This document shows positions 54,322 to 64,000 of a stretch of 64,000 bases of DNA, piece after piece. A program made the position numbers and the translations under genes. Under the pieces are notes generated by a model, which saw nothing but the letters and a program-made list of their open reading frames with translations, was not told the DNA's origin and ran no database searches. This DNA comes from an uncultured Eubacteriales bacterium (GTDB taxonomy: Bacteria; Bacillota; Clostridia; Peptostreptococcales; Anaerovoracaceae): assembly GCA_902786815.1 (NCBI GenBank), contig CADADV010000005.1, positions 124,001-188,000 on the forward strand, read 5' to 3'. How positions within the stretch are numbered: position 1 is the first letter of the stretch; each line of letters starts with the position of its first letter.

Positions 54322-55514
54322 TGGAACTGAGTGCAGCGAAACAGCAGGAGTACATGCGCAGGATCCTGATCGCGCGCATGACGGTGCTCAGCCGCAATGG
54401 CTTTTTCGGGCTTCTCCTGATGCACATGAAGTTTGCTCTTGATCCGAGTATCGGAACAGCTGCAACAGACGGGGAGAGGATCTACTTTGATCCGCAGTTT
54501 CTGGAAGAACTCTCCGATAGGGAACTGGTCTTCATTCTGATGCACGAGATCATGCACGTAGCACTCCGGCACACATCGAGAACGGGAGACCGGGATAACC
54601 TCCTGTTCAACATTGCCTGCGATATCGTGGTCAACTCCAACATCCTGCAGGCTGCAGGGATGGACCATGCGAGCATCACGCTCAGCAAATATGGGGAATC
54701 CATGCACCTGACGCCAAAGGGCGATGAAGGACATCATTATACGGCAGAAGAGGTCTATGAGATGTTTTCAGGCTTGTCTGCCGCCCGTCGAAAACAGAAG
54801 AAGGGCGGATTCACAGACGACCACTCCAAGTGGGGCACTGCAGATGACGAGGCGCTGGACGCGCTCTGGAAGAACCGGATCCGGGACGCTCTGGAAGCGT
54901 GCAAGTCCCGCGGGAAAGGGACAGGCCGAGGAACGATCCCGCTTGGTGTCGAGCGGAAGATCGAGGAACTGATGCATCCGAAGACCGACTGGCGAGTGCT
55001 GCTGAACGACTTCGTGCAGGAAGAGGTCACTGACTATTCCTTCTTGCCGCCGGACCGCAGGTTCTCAGACAGTCCGTTCATGCTGCCTGACTTCAACGAG
55101 ACCGAGACCACGGTCAAGAACATCCTGTTCATGATCGATACTTCAGCGTCCATGAGCAAAAAAGAAATCACACAGGCCTATTCCGAGATCAAAGGCGCCA
55201 TCGACCAGTTCGGCGGCAAGCTGGAGGGCTGGCTCGGCTTCTTCGACGCCGGGGTAGTGCCGCCCATACCGTTCACTGATGAGAACGAGTTCAAGATCAT
55301 CCGTCCGAAGGGCGGCGGCGGAACTGATTTCGAAGTGATCTTCGACTACGTCCGCATGGAGATGGCGGAGCAGGAGATCGCCAGCATCATCATTCTGACG
55401 GATGGCTGCGCACTCTTCCCGGAAGAATCCGCCGCCATGGGCATCCCGGTCCTTTGGATGATCAACAACACCTACGTCGAACCACCCTGGGGGAGAGTAG
55501 CAGTGATGAAATAG
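54321..55514 (+). CDS. DUF2201 protein: putative metallopeptidase plus VWA-like domain
   Basis: 397 residues. N-terminal metallopeptidase-like domain with zincin HEIMH (75-79) followed by VALRH, and C-terminal VWA-like domain with the MIDAS start MIDTSASMS (about 270-278) and late IIILTDGC (about 355). The combination is the DUF2201_N/DUF2201 family, the standard partner of MoxR ATPases. The start overlaps the MoxR stop, implying fixed stoichiometry. It may be a protease or metal-dependent adaptor working with the ATPase and helicase. Confidence 0.92.
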   Translation: MELSAAKQQEYMRRILIARMTVLSRNGFFGLLLMHMKFALDPSIGTAATDGERIYFDPQFLEELSDRELVFILMHEIMHVALRHTSRTGDRDNLLFNIACDIVVNSNILQAAGMDHASITLSKYGESMHLTPKGDEGHHYTAEEVYEMFSGLSAARRKQKKGGFTDDHSKWGTADDEALDALWKNRIRDALEACKSRGKGTGRGTIPLGVERKIEELMHPKTDWRVLLNDFVQEEVTDYSFLPPDRRFSDSPFMLPDFNETETTVKNILFMIDTSASMSKKEITQAYSEIKGAIDQFGGKLEGWLGFFDAGVVPPIPFTDENEFKIIRPKGGGGTDFEVIFDYVRMEMAEQEIASIIILTDGCALFPEESAAMGIPVLWMINNTYVEPPWGRVAVMK

Positions 55515-55540
55515 TTCGGCAATACAAAAAGAATACTCGG

Positions 55541-55569
55541 TTGACAAATGTATCAAAGGATACTAATAA
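55541..55569 (+). promoter_or_regulatory. Promoter of the 55588 lipoprotein gene
   Basis: Perfect TTGACA, 17 bp, TAATAA, just upstream of the CAGGAGG SD. Confidence 0.75.
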
Positions 55570-55587
55570 TACTTCAGGAGGCTAGTT

Positions 55588-57045
55588 ATGAAAAAGAACA
55601 CAATCATTACATTAATACTCACAAGTGCATTGCTGATTGCGGGAGCTTTTGCATTCACGGGATGCGGCTCCAATGACGCAGAAAGCACCAGCGGGGAAGA
55701 ACCGACAGCAGCGTCTTCTGAAGAACCGGCTCCGGCCGGTGAAGTATCCGAAGGAGAGTGGAAATCCGCATACCGCGAGATCCTGGAAGCCAACGAGGAC
55801 GGGATCCGCAACTATGAGGACCCGGAAGAACTCGGCGATACCTTCGGGGGCCGGAAGTCTGCGGCGCTGTGCGATCTTGACGAAGACGGAACGCCGGAGC
55901 TGCTGTTTATGGAACTCGATGAATACCTTGATGTGCTTCACATCTATTCCTATAAGGACGGCGAAGCCAGTGAGCTGACTTATCCCTGGACGCCCAGTGT
56001 TGCATATGAGGACGATGCCACAAACTATGACAGACTGAGCGCTGCGCAGGTTGCCGGCGGATCACAGTTTGTCATCTATAAAGAGAAGAACATCAAAGGA
56101 TTCACAGCGTATTCCACAATTACGGATGCGACGCTTGAGGCTGCAACAAACAGGTACAAGTTCGGAGATGACGGGAAAATCGAACGCATCTCGCAGATCG
56201 GGATGATGTTTTCCTATATGGACGAAGACGGCACCGGGGAATACGGACCGGAACATGCGACGTATTACGATGCGTACAAAGAAATCACCGGCGATGAGTA
56301 CGAAAAAACCATGACGGAGTCCGTGAACAATATGGACACCGTATTGTTCCGGTTCGAACTCATCGGTGAAGACGTCGATGCAGACACCTATGAACAGGAC
56401 AACAATCCTGAACTTTGGAAGAAGTCCAAGGGCAAAGAAATCTGCATCACCTACGATGAGATGCTGCAGCAGCTGCCTGCCGGAGAGAAGAAAGAGGAAG
56501 CAAAAGCAGGAAATGCTGTGTCAGAGGACGGCAAAAACATGGAAGCCCTGCTGAAAGCATACGGAGCGGGCGACTTCGCAACGGCCGAAGAAATCAACAG
56601 CAAATTGCCGGAAACTGTGAAAGAGATGGACGTCTCAGAGGAAGAGGCAGATGCGTATCAGGCGCTTTATCAGTCGGCCCTCGACCAGGAGATCGCAGAC
56701 GAGTACACGTTCCACTTCATTACAGACATCGATAAAGATGGAAAGGCAGAATACCTTCTGCAGACCGGGACCTGTGAGGCGGATTATATGCTGAACGTTT
56801 ATCAATACAGAAACGGCGCATCCAATTTCGTCGGCGAAGAGGGCTTCGGTCACAGTTATGTCTGCCAGTATCCTGACCACAACGGGATCATCGTAGTCTC
56901 GGGTCATATGGGCGGAGAAAGGCTTTCCGTCGTTTCCCTCGAAAACGGGGAACTAAAAGAGAAAGACGTACTGGAAGGCGGCAGAGAAATAGACTCTCAG
57001 GATGCAGATGCTTATCTGGAATTAGGCTGCAGAGCAGAGAACTAA
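55588..57045 (+). CDS. Large lipoprotein with EF-hand-like repeats
   Basis: 485 residues. Lipoprotein signal peptide with lipobox FTGC (about 25-28). Two DxDxDG-type motifs, DLDEDGTPELLFMELD (about 96-111) and DIDKDGKAEYLLQTG (about 381-395), resemble Ca-binding loops of surface proteins. The mature region is acidic. No named family; it is likely anchored outside the membrane. The stop lies 1 bp from that of the convergent Uma2 gene, with no terminator visible between. Confidence 0.8.
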   Translation: MKKNTIITLILTSALLIAGAFAFTGCGSNDAESTSGEEPTAASSEEPAPAGEVSEGEWKSAYREILEANEDGIRNYEDPEELGDTFGGRKSAALCDLDEDGTPELLFMELDEYLDVLHIYSYKDGEASELTYPWTPSVAYEDDATNYDRLSAAQVAGGSQFVIYKEKNIKGFTAYSTITDATLEAATNRYKFGDDGKIERISQIGMMFSYMDEDGTGEYGPEHATYYDAYKEITGDEYEKTMTESVNNMDTVLFRFELIGEDVDADTYEQDNNPELWKKSKGKEICITYDEMLQQLPAGEKKEEAKAGNAVSEDGKNMEALLKAYGAGDFATAEEINSKLPETVKEMDVSEEEADAYQALYQSALDQEIADEYTFHFITDIDKDGKAEYLLQTGTCEADYMLNVYQYRNGASNFVGEEGFGHSYVCQYPDHNGIIVVSGHMGGERLSVVSLENGELKEKDVLEGGREIDSQDADAYLELGCRAEN

Positions 57046-57046
57046 A

Positions 57047-57904
57047 TTACACATCTTCCTGCGATTCACTTTCGTCGCGCACTTCCCGGACCTTTCGGGC
57101 AATCAGCGCGAAATCGATCACACAGTCCCCGTCCCATATGGTGACGGGGATTTTGTCATCAAAGGTGTAAACGTTGACGATATCCTTGTCTGCGAAGTCA
57201 TGCACGATGATTCGTTCATTTTTCGGATCTACGATCCAGTATTCCCGCACACCATAGGCTCTGTATTTCACATATTTAGCCGAGAAATCGCGGTCTCTGG
57301 TGGATGGAGAATTAATTTCGATGACCAGGTCCGGAGCGCCCCAGATTTTGTCATCCTGTATTACGCTCCTGTCACACACGACGATGATATCAGGCTGCAG
57401 TACAGTCTTCTTGTTCTTCTCAATGTAGACGTCAAGAGGGGGAGTGAACGGAATGCAGCTGCCGCCTTTGCTGTCGATGTAGTTTTGAATGCAGGTGTAA
57501 AGGCGGGACTGGATTAGCTGGTGAGACACGCCCGGAGATGTCATGTTAAAGATCACGCCATCGATCAGCTCGCCCCAGCCGTCGTCGCCGCGCAGTCTGT
57601 CCAGATCATCCGCAGTATACTGGCCGTCGTGATAAACCTGATAGTAGTATTCTTCGGGCATGCGCTCTTTCACCACAACGGGTGGCTGGCCGGGATAAAA
57701 GTCGTAGACAGGCCCGGGATAGTTTGGTGCGTGCGGATCCGCGAACAGCTTCTCCAGTGCCTGCAACGTTTCAAAACGCGGATGTTTGGTTTCTCCGGAA
57801 AAGATCTTCCGGACCGTTCCAAGCGGCACCCCTGACAGATCGCAGATCTGCTCATTGGAATATCCCCGTTCTTTTTTTAACCTTTTCATTTCTTCCAGAT
57901 TCAT
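57047..57904 (-). CDS. XRE HTH fused to a Uma2-family (PD-(D/E)XK-like) nuclease domain
   Basis: 285 residues. An N-terminal Cro/C1-type HTH (about 3-55: MKRLKKERGYSNEQICDLSG, then VPLGTVRKIFSGETKHPRFE) is followed by a Uma2/DUF820 domain (about 95-270) with the nuclease-core residues in LQPDIIVV (about 173), APDLVIEINSPS (about 193-204) and KYRAYGVREYWIVDP (about 213-227). Uma2 proteins are widespread but of unproven substrate. The fusion suggests a DNA-binding, possibly autoregulated nuclease. GGAGGT SD. Convergent with the lipoprotein gene. Confidence 0.88.
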   Translation of the reverse strand: MNLEEMKRLKKERGYSNEQICDLSGVPLGTVRKIFSGETKHPRFETLQALEKLFADPHAPNYPGPVYDFYPGQPPVVVKERMPEEYYYQVYHDGQYTADDLDRLRGDDGWGELIDGVIFNMTSPGVSHQLIQSRLYTCIQNYIDSKGGSCIPFTPPLDVYIEKNKKTVLQPDIIVVCDRSVIQDDKIWGAPDLVIEINSPSTRDRDFSAKYVKYRAYGVREYWIVDPKNERIIVHDFADKDIVNVYTFDDKIPVTIWDGDCVIDFALIARKVREVRDESESQEDV

Positions 57905-57963
57905 CTCGTTACCTCCGATTTTCTTCGCCCCTTGATGCTTTTTGCCTTTACTGTTGTAATGTA

Positions 57964-57992
57964 AGTATAATCACATGATACCCCGAAGTCAA
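57964..57992 (-). promoter_or_regulatory. Sigma-A promoter of the XRE-Uma2 gene
   Basis: On the minus strand: TTGACT, 17 bp, TATACT, 60 bp upstream of the start. Confidence 0.85.
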
Positions 57993-58020
57993 CCCGAAAC
58001 ATACCCGAATACGACCCAAG
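57982..58020. repeat. 11-bp tandem repeats overlapping the Uma2 promoter
   Basis: CCCGAA recurs at 57982, 57993 and 58004, and as CCCAAG at 58015, with an exact 11-bp period (one helical turn). They cover the -35 of the XRE-Uma2 promoter, as an operator array would. Confidence 0.6.
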
Positions 58021-58113
58021 AAATCCGAAAGCCGAAACAGAGGGAGAAGCCCATTGAACGCATATAACCGGGAAAGGATATCAGGAAAAGGATATCAAAT
58101 GTAACTTCAGGTG

Positions 58114-58122
58114 TGGTATAAT
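58114..58122 (+). promoter_or_regulatory. Extended -10 promoter of the DUF2207 gene
   Basis: TGGTATAAT, 77 bp upstream of ATG 58199. Confidence 0.65.
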
Positions 58123-58198
58123 TACCTACAAGTTTCTATAATTATTTCATCTGAATGATTTGATCTGCCTGTGCACAGGCGGCAGAAGGATAAACGAA

Positions 58199-60118
<1,920 letters not shown>

Positions 60119-60132
60119 ATGACACGCTGTCC

Positions 60133-60320
60133 GCAGGGCATCGGCTCTCTTAACTGCTGATGTCCTCGAAATGGGTGATTTCAGATGAACATCACCGGCG
60201 GCTCACTAAGAAATATCGGCGAACAGCCGCCATGATATTTCTAAGCTCCCGCCGGCGCTCTTCATCGAAATCGCAGCCATTTCTGCGGAGTACAGCCGTT
60301 AAGTTCGCCGATGTCCCTGC
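60133..60320. repeat. ~188-bp imperfect palindrome between the DUF2207 gene and surE
   Basis: Nested complementary blocks share one centre near 60225-60226: GCAGGG/CCCTGC, CATCGGC/GCCGATG, CTTAAC/GTTAAG, GAAATGG/CCATTTC, GATTTC/GAAATC, GATGAA/TTCATC, CCGGCGG/CCGCCGG, AGAAATATC/GATATTTCT and GGCG/CGCC around an AACAGC loop. About 58 of 93 positions per arm pair. No convincing ORF lies in it. It could be a MITE-like element or a structured RNA. Confidence 0.8.
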
Positions 60321-60358
60321 TGCAGGAAGTCTAAAACGAAAAGAGGAGAATAGGTTGA

Positions 60359-61126
60359 GTGAATATATTAGTAGTGAATGATGATGGGATCGAGGCGCGG
60401 GGCCTTAAGGAACTTGTGACGGCGCTGAGGTCGCGCGCGGGTGCGGATGTTTATGTGTGCGCGCCGGACGGGCAGCGGAGCGCAGCGAGTCACGCCATCA
60501 CGCTGAGGAGCCCTGTCAGTGCCTGGCCGGTTGCGTTCGACGGAGCCGCGGAGGCTTTTGCATTGGACGGAACGCCGGCGGATTGTGTGGCGGTGGGTCT
60601 GAAGCTGCTGAAGCGGCTTGGCGTTGAGATCGATATGGTGTTCGCGGGAATCAACCACGGAGCCAATGTGGGAACAGACACTATCTATTCGGGAACGGTT
60701 GGCGCGGCTCTTGAAGGATCGATTCAAGGATACCCTTCGGTGGCAGTTTCGGTGGACAGCCACAAGGCGACCCACTTCGAATACGCCTGTGATCTTGCCG
60801 TGGACACGATCCGGAAAACCGGCGGCAAGTGGGACGCCCGCATCATGCTGAACATCAACACGCCCGACCTGCCGGCAGATGAGATCAAAGGCGTCTGCCA
60901 TACGGTGCTGGGTGAGCGGGAATACCTCAACGACGTACAGGTCGAGACGGAGGGGGAAGTCACCACCTTCATCTACGGCGGAGATGCAGTGCTTTACGAG
61001 AGCGACGAGAACCACTTAGACGTGATTGCCCTGGAGAACGGGTACGCATCCATCACGCCGCTCCAAAAAGATATGACAGCGTATAAAGCCGGCGACATGC
61101 TGGCGGACTGGAGGATAGGAAAATGA
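60359..61126 (+). CDS. surE: 5'/3'-nucleotidase SurE
   Basis: 255 residues from GTG 60359 with GAGGAGAATAGG upstream. Catalytic/metal motif VNDDGIEARGL (about 6-16), SAASHAITL (about 41-49), and FAGINHGANVGTDTIYSGTV (about 97-116), which includes the Asn-His and TIYSGT phosphate-site. Dephosphorylates nucleoside monophosphates in the cytosol. Overlaps the hydrolase gene by 4 bp. Confidence 0.96.
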   Translation: MNILVVNDDGIEARGLKELVTALRSRAGADVYVCAPDGQRSAASHAITLRSPVSAWPVAFDGAAEAFALDGTPADCVAVGLKLLKRLGVEIDMVFAGINHGANVGTDTIYSGTVGAALEGSIQGYPSVAVSVDSHKATHFEYACDLAVDTIRKTGGKWDARIMLNINTPDLPADEIKGVCHTVLGEREYLNDVQVETEGEVTTFIYGGDAVLYESDENHLDVIALENGYASITPLQKDMTAYKAGDMLADWRIGK

Positions 61127-61665
61127 CATTGAACAGAGAAGACACACTGGCAGTGTTCATCGATTTTCAGGAAAAACTCGTGCCGGCCATGCACCATAAG
61201 GAAGATCTCATAGACAAGACCTGCAGGCTGGCGAAGGGCCTTGGCGTGCTGGGCATCCCGCACATCGTGACTCAGCAGTACACCAGAGGTATCGGTGAGA
61301 CCATTCCGGAAGTGGCGCAGGCTATCGGCGAGTTCGAACCAATCGACAAGACAACGTTCAACTGCCTGGGACATGTGGATTTTGTAAACCAGCTCGAGAT
61401 CGAGGCAAAAAAGAATATCATCGTGTGCGGCGTCGAGGCGCACATCTGCGTGCAGCAGACCGTCGAGCAGCTGCTGGAGGACGGGTATAAAGTATACGTA
61501 CCGGTGGACTGCCTCTCATCCAGAAGCCAGAACGACTTTCTCTGGGCGGCGGAGAGGATGGAAACGGCAGGTGCTGTCATGACCACCTATGAGTCGATAC
61601 TCTACGAGATTCTCAAAGACTCAAAGGCGGAAGGGTTCCGGGAGATCTCGAAAATCGTGAAATAG
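61123..61665 (+). CDS. Isochorismatase-family cysteine hydrolase
   Basis: 180 residues. Catalytic triad visible: Asp in VFIDFQEKL (about 12), Lys in IDKTTFNCL (about 83) and Cys in VCGVEAHICVQQT (about 115). Members hydrolyse amides such as nicotinamide or other small substrates; this resembles the YcaC-like clade. Overlaps surE (ATGA), so both are coexpressed, perhaps in nucleotide or NAD turnover. Confidence 0.93.
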   Translation: MTLNREDTLAVFIDFQEKLVPAMHHKEDLIDKTCRLAKGLGVLGIPHIVTQQYTRGIGETIPEVAQAIGEFEPIDKTTFNCLGHVDFVNQLEIEAKKNIIVCGVEAHICVQQTVEQLLEDGYKVYVPVDCLSSRSQNDFLWAAERMETAGAVMTTYESILYEILKDSKAEGFREISKIVK

Positions 61666-61695
61666 CCGCAGCCGGCCGCGCGGCGAGGTACATAA

Positions 61696-62625
61696 ATGTT
61701 TTTATTCGATAACAGAATCACATTGGAAAACAGAGACGTACTGGAGGAATACCTGAACGGTTTCGAGTACAAAACTTCCGGGCTCTCTTACAGTGCACTC
61801 TACATGTGGCGCGACATCAACCAGTTCAGCTGGGACATGATCGGAGACTACATGTGCATGAGCGGCGTCAGCCATCTGGAACTGGAGCAGGGAATCGAGC
61901 TTCCCTTCCTGTTCCCGCCGCTGACCAAAACGGGATCCTACGACAAGGAGTCGCTCCGCGCGACGATTTTTGAAGCACGGGATTTCTTCGAGAGCAAAGG
62001 CCACCCATTCAGTCTGCGCCTGGTGCCGTTCCACATTCTGGAGATCATCAAGGAAGCAGTTCCGGAGATGAAGTGGGAAGACGACCGGCCCAACTATGAC
62101 TACATCTATTTGACAAAGGATCTCATTGAACTGGCGGGGAGGGACTTCCACAAGAAGAAGAACCATCTGAACTATTTCAAGAAGACATATGAGTACGAAT
62201 ATGTTAAAATGACATCTGACATGGCAGATGAAGCTATGCAGTTCATTGAGGAGTTCAACCAACGCAAGGAGATCCCGGCACACGAGATGGAGATGCTGAA
62301 GATGGAAGCGGAAGCCATGGATGATGTGTTCCGCAACCTCGAGGCAGTCGGCTATGAAGCGGGCGCGATCCGCATCGGAGGCAAAATTGAAGCCGTCGCT
62401 GTAGGCGGTCACCTGGGCACGAAGATGATCACGGAACACGTGGAGAAAGCCAACGTGGAATACCGGGGACTGTACCAGGCCATCAACAACGAATTCTGCA
62501 AACACGTAGCCGGATGGGCCAAGTACATCAACCGGGAGGAGGACATGGGGATCCCGAACCTGCGCAAGGCGAAACTGTCCTACCGGCCGTGCCAGCTGCT
62601 GGAAAAATACATCGGGCACTTCTGA
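61696..62625 (+). CDS. DUF2156-family protein (LPG-synthase C-terminal-like, GNAT-type fold)
   Basis: 309 residues, matching the DUF2156 layout: GLSYSALYMWRDINQFSW (about 28-45), NYDYIYLTKDLIELAG (about 134-149), a KKKNHLNYFKKTY block and the late YRGLYQAINNEFCKHV (about 256-271). Related to the C-terminal domain of lysyl-phosphatidylglycerol synthase; tRNA-dependent aminoacyl transfer or peptidoglycan Fem-type activity is possible, but unproven. GAGGT SD. Confidence 0.88.
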   Translation: MFLFDNRITLENRDVLEEYLNGFEYKTSGLSYSALYMWRDINQFSWDMIGDYMCMSGVSHLELEQGIELPFLFPPLTKTGSYDKESLRATIFEARDFFESKGHPFSLRLVPFHILEIIKEAVPEMKWEDDRPNYDYIYLTKDLIELAGRDFHKKKNHLNYFKKTYEYEYVKMTSDMADEAMQFIEEFNQRKEIPAHEMEMLKMEAEAMDDVFRNLEAVGYEAGAIRIGGKIEAVAVGGHLGTKMITEHVEKANVEYRGLYQAINNEFCKHVAGWAKYINREEDMGIPNLRKAKLSYRPCQLLEKYIGHF

Positions 62626-62669
62626 TGGACCCAAACGGAATAGAATGCTTTTGCATTAAGGGATACCAA

Positions 62670-62687
62670 CTGTTAAAAATTTAACAT
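62670..62687. promoter_or_regulatory. Rex-like operator 1 upstream of the thiolase promoter
   Basis: CTGTTAAAAATTTAACAT matches the clostridial Rex consensus TTGTTAAN4TTAACAA at 12 of 14 defined positions, 16 bp upstream of the -35. Confidence 0.75.
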
Positions 62688-62703
62688 TTTTTCGTCAAAA
62701 CCC

Positions 62704-62732
62704 TTGACAACCCTTGATGCGACAGGTATTAT
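62704..62732 (+). promoter_or_regulatory. Sigma-A promoter of the thiolase gene
   Basis: TTGACA, 17 bp, TATTAT; leader about 100 nt. Confidence 0.92.
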
Positions 62733-62769
62733 AGCAAATGCAAAGAACATTTTGATTTTATCGGACAAG

Positions 62770-62787
62770 CCGTTAAAATATTAACAA
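62770..62787. promoter_or_regulatory. Rex-like operator 2 downstream of the thiolase promoter
   Basis: CCGTTAAAATATTAACAA matches the Rex consensus except its first two bases; it lies about 30 bp after the predicted transcription start. Confidence 0.75.
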
Positions 62788-62837
62788 ACCCAAACAATAT
62801 ACCCAGAATAAGTATATTAATTAAGGAGGAAAAAAGA

Positions 62838-64000
62838 ATGAGAGAAGTTGTAATCGTAGGTGCAGCAAGAACAGCTATTGGTAAGTTCGGCGGAACACTG
62901 AAGAATGTCCCGACAAGACAACTCGGCGCTGTATGTATTGAAGAAGCTCTGAAGAGAGCAGGCGTTGAGAAGGATCAGGTCGATGAAGTTATCATGGGCT
63001 GCGTACTGCAGGGCGGACTTGGCCAGAACGTTGCGAGACAGATGATGCTCGACGCTGGTCTGCCGGTAGAAGTACCTTGCTTCACCATCAACAAAGTCTG
63101 CGGTTCAGGTCTGAGAGCAGTTGAACTGGCTGCACAGATCATCAAGGCCGGAGATGCTGATATAATCGTTGCAGGTGGTGCTGAGAACATGTCGGCAACA
63201 GCATTTGCAATGCCGGCAGCAAGATGGGGCGCCAGAATGTTCAATTCAGAGATGGTCGACATGATGGTCAACGACGGTCTTTGGGATGCGTTCAATAACT
63301 ATCACATGGGCATGACAGCTGAGAACGTTGCAGAGCAGTGGGGCATCACAAGAGAAGAACTGGATGAGTTCTCCGTCATCTCACAGCAGAGAGCCGAGAA
63401 GGCTGTTGACAGCGGCGTATTCGATGACGAGATCGTTCCGGTCACCATTCCGCAGAGAAAGGGCGATCCAATCGTATTCGATAAGGACGAGCACCTGACA
63501 CGCGGATCCACAATGGAGAAGGTTGCGAAGCTGAAACCAGCATTCAAGAGACCTGACGGTGTTGTAACAGCTGCTAACGCTTCCGGTATCAATGACTCCG
63601 GTGCTGCAGTCGTCGTTATGAGCAAGGAAAAGGCTGACGAGCTGGGAATTAAGCCGATGGCAACCATCAAGTCCTATGCATCCGGCGGCGTAGATCCGTC
63701 AATCATGGGCGTAGGTCCTGTACCTGCTTCCAGAAAGGCTCTGGAGAAGGCTGGCCTGACCATCGAAGACATGGATCTGGTAGAAGCAAACGAAGCTTTC
63801 GCGGCACAGTCACTGGCAGTCAGAAAAGACCTGGGTCTGGATCCTGAGAAGACAAACGTCAACGGCGGCGCTATCGCTCTGGGACACCCGATCGGAGCAT
63901 CCGGCTGCAGAATCCTGATCACACTTCTGTACGAGATGCAGAGAAGAGGAAGCCACTACGGCCTCGCTACACTGTGCATCGGCGGCGGCATGGGAACATC
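62838..64000 (+). CDS. Acetyl-CoA C-acetyltransferase (thiolase), 3' end cut by window
   Basis: 387 complete codons from ATG 62838 (AAGGAGGA SD), missing only the last few residues. Thiolase motifs: nucleophile [12 protein letters not shown] (Cys about 89), NEAFAAQ (about 317), [17 protein letters not shown] (about 341-357) and CIGGGMGT at the edge. It condenses two acetyl-CoA to acetoacetyl-CoA, the first step of butyrate synthesis in Clostridia, or acts in reverse in degradation. Two Rex-like operators flank its promoter, so control by the NADH/NAD+ ratio is predicted. Confidence 0.97.
   Translation, partial: MREVVIVGAARTAIGKFGGTLKNVPTRQLGAVCIEEALKRAGVEKDQVDEVIMGCVLQGGLGQNVARQMMLDAGLPVEVPCFTINKVCGSGLRAVELAAQIIKAGDADIIVAGGAENMSATAFAMPAARWGARMFNSEMVDMMVNDGLWDAFNNYHMGMTAENVAEQWGITREELDEFSVISQQRAEKAVDSGVFDDEIVPVTIPQRKGDPIVFDKDEHLTRGSTMEKVAKLKPAFKRPDGVVTAANASGINDSGAAVVVMSKEKADELGIKPMATIKSYASGGVDPSIMGVGPVPASRKALEKAGLTIEDMDLVEANEAFAAQSLAVRKDLGLDPEKTNVNGGAIALGHPIGASGCRILITLLYEMQRRGSHYGLATLCIGGGMGT

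Noticed and set aside
60160..60381. Small open frame across the palindrome before surE
   Set aside because: Basic low-complexity translation, no SD, and overlaps surE; explained by the palindromic DNA.

Overview
The window looks like a chromosomal segment of an anaerobic Gram-positive bacterium of class Clostridia (Bacillota). Base composition is moderately GC-rich, starts are mostly AUG with strong GGAGG-type Shine-Dalgarno (SD) sequences, and promoters are sigma-A type, often with an extended -10 (TGnTATAAT). Gene content fits this: RF1 with a PET tripeptide, ScpA/ScpB, split ThrE, DUF711 plus ACT, ornithine-racemase-like enzyme, PatA-like aminotransferase, and a thiolase with clostridial Rex-like operators. 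I would guess the Anaerovoracaceae/Family XIII area, with low confidence. I saw no rRNA, tRNA, CRISPR array or transposase gene.

Layout. 0-9 kb: a heterodimeric ABC exporter (first subunit truncated by the window edge), an Ala-rich membrane protein, a hotdog thioesterase, then housekeeping genes (prfA, threonylcarbamoyl-AMP synthase, rpiB, upp, tyrS). 9-20 kb: PhzF-like protein, putrescine-type aminotransferase, polysaccharide deacetylase, amino-acid racemase, scpA-scpB, NhaC-type antiporter, endonuclease IV with a TSCPD protein, and a DUF3048 lipoprotein. 20-28 kb: a three-gene ABC export locus, and on the minus strand an FHA-FtsW/RodA protein with a penicillin-binding transpeptidase. 28-45 kb: a second ABC exporter, ThrE halves, ACT and DUF711 proteins, a LysR gene opposite a 67-residue ORF, an isocitrate/isopropylmalate-type dehydrogenase with a GntR regulator, a serine hydrolase, DUF1002 and DUF202 proteins, two AEC carriers, an Orn/Lys/Arg decarboxylase, a radical-SAM/DUF4130 DNA-repair pair and signal peptidase I.

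45-58 kb is the accessory-looking part. It holds two unrecognised genes, an XRE regulator coupled to a 609-residue helical protein of unknown family, then a tight operon of a 1123-residue SNF2/DEAH helicase (resembling the helicase half of DarB-like methylase-helicases but without a methylase), a MoxR AAA+ ATPase and a DUF2201 metallopeptidase/VWA protein. It ends with a lipoprotein and an XRE-Uma2 nuclease-like fusion. This is the best candidate for an undescribed system. 58-64 kb returns to ordinary genes (DUF2207, surE, isochorismatase-like hydrolase, DUF2156, thiolase) but contains a ~188-bp imperfect palindrome between the DUF2207 gene and surE.

Regulatory observations. A Gram-positive LexA box lies inside the promoter of the radical-SAM repair pair. 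Two Rex-like operators flank the thiolase promoter. At least five genes have a -10 element only 6-9 nt upstream of the start codon and no SD, so they are predicted to make leaderless mRNAs. A REP-like 33-bp element abuts stop codons at two loci. The octamer GCAAAAGC appears far more often than composition predicts.
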